Assembly (NCBI RefSeq): GCF_002420705.1
Contig: NZ_DIIM01000025.1
Span: 1 to 15,307, forward strand
Origin: Sphingobacterium sp. UBA5670
GTDB taxonomy: Bacteria > Bacteroidota > Bacteroidia > Sphingobacteriales > Sphingobacteriaceae
Direction: 5' to 3'
Length of the DNA: 15,307 bases
The position numbers and the translations under genes are program-made. The notes under the pieces were generated by a model. It did no database searches. It was not told the origin of the DNA and saw nothing but the letters and a program-made list of their open reading frames with translations. Below, one piece after another: positions 14,230-15,307 of this stretch. Every line of letters starts with the position of its first letter. Position 1 is the first letter of the stretch.

Positions 14230-15288
14230 ATGACGAAATATCAAACACTTATTCCAAAACATTTTGAAGGTACAATCGATGGCAAAAACACGCATTTGCT
14301 CTTGTTAAAAAATGAAGGGGGCATGCAAGTACTCTTAACAGATTATGGTGCACGTATTGTCAGTATTCTGGTACCTGATAACAAAGGAAATTTGGTGGAT
14401 GTGGCTTTGGGGTTCGATTCCATTCAGGCCTATTTGGACGCTGATGAAAAATATCATGGCTGTACTGCCGGACGTTTTGCAAATCGCATTGCTGAAGGCA
14501 AATTTGAGATCAACGGAAAATACTATACACTCCCTCAGAACAATGGAAACAATTGCCTTCATGGCGGTATCTCAGGTTTTCATGACAAGGTTTGGGACAG
14601 AAGGGTAACTTACCAGTCGCATGTCGAATTTTATTATGTTTCCCCGGATGGTGAAGAAGGCTTTCCCGGAAACCTAAAAGTGATGGTTTCCTATACCCTG
14701 ACCCGAAATAACGAGATCATTATTAAATATCATGCGCAATCGGATGCCGATACCCATGTAAACCTGACCAACCATACGTATTTCAATCTGGATGGAGAAG
14801 GCAGTGGAGATGTATTGCAGCAGGTTCTTCAGATCAATTCTGATGAGGTCCTCTTTGTAGACGAAAATCAGATACCAAATGCGGTCGTACCGGTTGAAGG
14901 TACAGCCTTCGACTTTCGTATCCCTAAACCAATTGTCCAAGATATCACGGCGAATAATGAACAACTTATTGCGGCCAAGGGATACGACCATTGCTATGTA
15001 AACAACCTACCTATTTCACAACCCTGCGCAACAGTATATTCAAAAAACACAGGAATTCAGCTAGATGTTTTTACAACGGAGCCGGGCGTACAACTCTATA
15101 CAGCCAACTGGATGACGGGGAATGATTTTGGAAAAAGAGGCTATAAGTACCTCCCTTATGCTGGGTTTTGTTTGGAAACACAGCACTTTCCGGATACCCC
15201 CAATCAAGCAGAATTCCCTTCAACCTTGTTAAAAGCAGGCGAATCATTTGACTCCGAAACACACTTTAAGTTCTCTATAAAAAAATAA
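14230..15288 (+). CDS. galM: Aldose 1-epimerase (mutarotase)
   Basis: Interconverts the alpha and beta anomers of aldoses such as galactose and glucose, feeding the Leloir pathway. 352 aa, complete. Catalytic and binding residues are all visible: Asn85-Arg86 in AGRFANRI, His111 in CLHGG, general acid His182 in LTNHTYFNLDG, Asp253 in KGYDHCYV and general base Glu316 in FCLETQHFPD. No signal peptide, so a cytoplasmic form is expected, although many Bacteroidota also have exported relatives. The gene runs away from dgt, and its upstream gap of 249 nt shows only a weak promoter candidate. The window ends 19 nt after the stop, so operon partners such as galactokinase or a sugar transporter cannot be checked. 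Confidence 0.95.
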   Translation: MTKYQTLIPKHFEGTIDGKNTHLLLLKNEGGMQVLLTDYGARIVSILVPDNKGNLVDVALGFDSIQAYLDADEKYHGCTAGRFANRIAEGKFEINGKYYTLPQNNGNNCLHGGISGFHDKVWDRRVTYQSHVEFYYVSPDGEEGFPGNLKVMVSYTLTRNNEIIIKYHAQSDADTHVNLTNHTYFNLDGEGSGDVLQQVLQINSDEVLFVDENQIPNAVVPVEGTAFDFRIPKPIVQDITANNEQLIAAKGYDHCYVNNLPISQPCATVYSKNTGIQLDVFTTEPGVQLYTANWMTGNDFGKRGYKYLPYAGFCLETQHFPDTPNQAEFPSTLLKAGESFDSETHFKFSIKK

Positions 15289-15307
15289 TAAAAAGACAAC
15301 GGCCGAT

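Overview
The window looks like a chromosomal piece of a Bacteroidota bacterium, most likely Sphingobacteriaceae (Sphingobacterium or a close relative). I infer this from Bacteroidota-type promoters (TTG, about 19 nt, TAnnTTTG), A-rich leaders instead of strong Shine-Dalgarno sites, and the protein types. No tool was run, so the genus is an inference.

Layout. Positions 1-1648 hold no convincing gene, apart from the possible first codons of a minus-strand gene leaving the left edge (promoter at about 63-94). This stretch is packed with repeats: a 110-bp direct repeat, a 44-nt near-perfect palindrome, and several blocks of degenerate tandem repeats that all share an 11-bp period. Part of it is much richer in GC than the genes. 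Positions 1649-5782 carry a lysine-degradation cluster: glutaryl-CoA dehydrogenase (minus) diverges from an aminoadipate-semialdehyde dehydrogenase and an L-lysine 6-aminotransferase (plus), with a promoter candidate for each direction in the 125-nt gap. The two plus-strand enzymes take lysine to 2-aminoadipate. The divergent enzyme acts later, on glutaryl-CoA. The steps between are not in the window.

Positions 5925-8276 (minus) hold a suppressor-of-fused (SUFU) domain protein, a small exported protein with a TonB C-terminal-type domain, and an unrecognised 327-aa protein whose promoter lies almost on its start codon. Positions 8381-10419 (plus) form a second transcription unit: a promoter, a roughly 150-nt leader with two tandem copies of a hairpin-forming 64-nt unit, a GbsR/MarR-type regulator, two paralogous three-helix membrane proteins, and a broken TIGR01777-type epimerase gene with an internal deletion and frameshift.

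Positions 10453-13980 (minus) encode DNA topoisomerase III and a dGTP triphosphohydrolase, two nucleic-acid/nucleotide housekeeping genes. Positions 14230-15288 (plus) encode aldose 1-epimerase.

The most unusual material is the 11-bp-period repeat field (654-1524) and the duplicated RNA hairpin in the leader of the regulator operon. In the second hairpin the stem is kept by G-U pairs, which suggests that the structure works in RNA.
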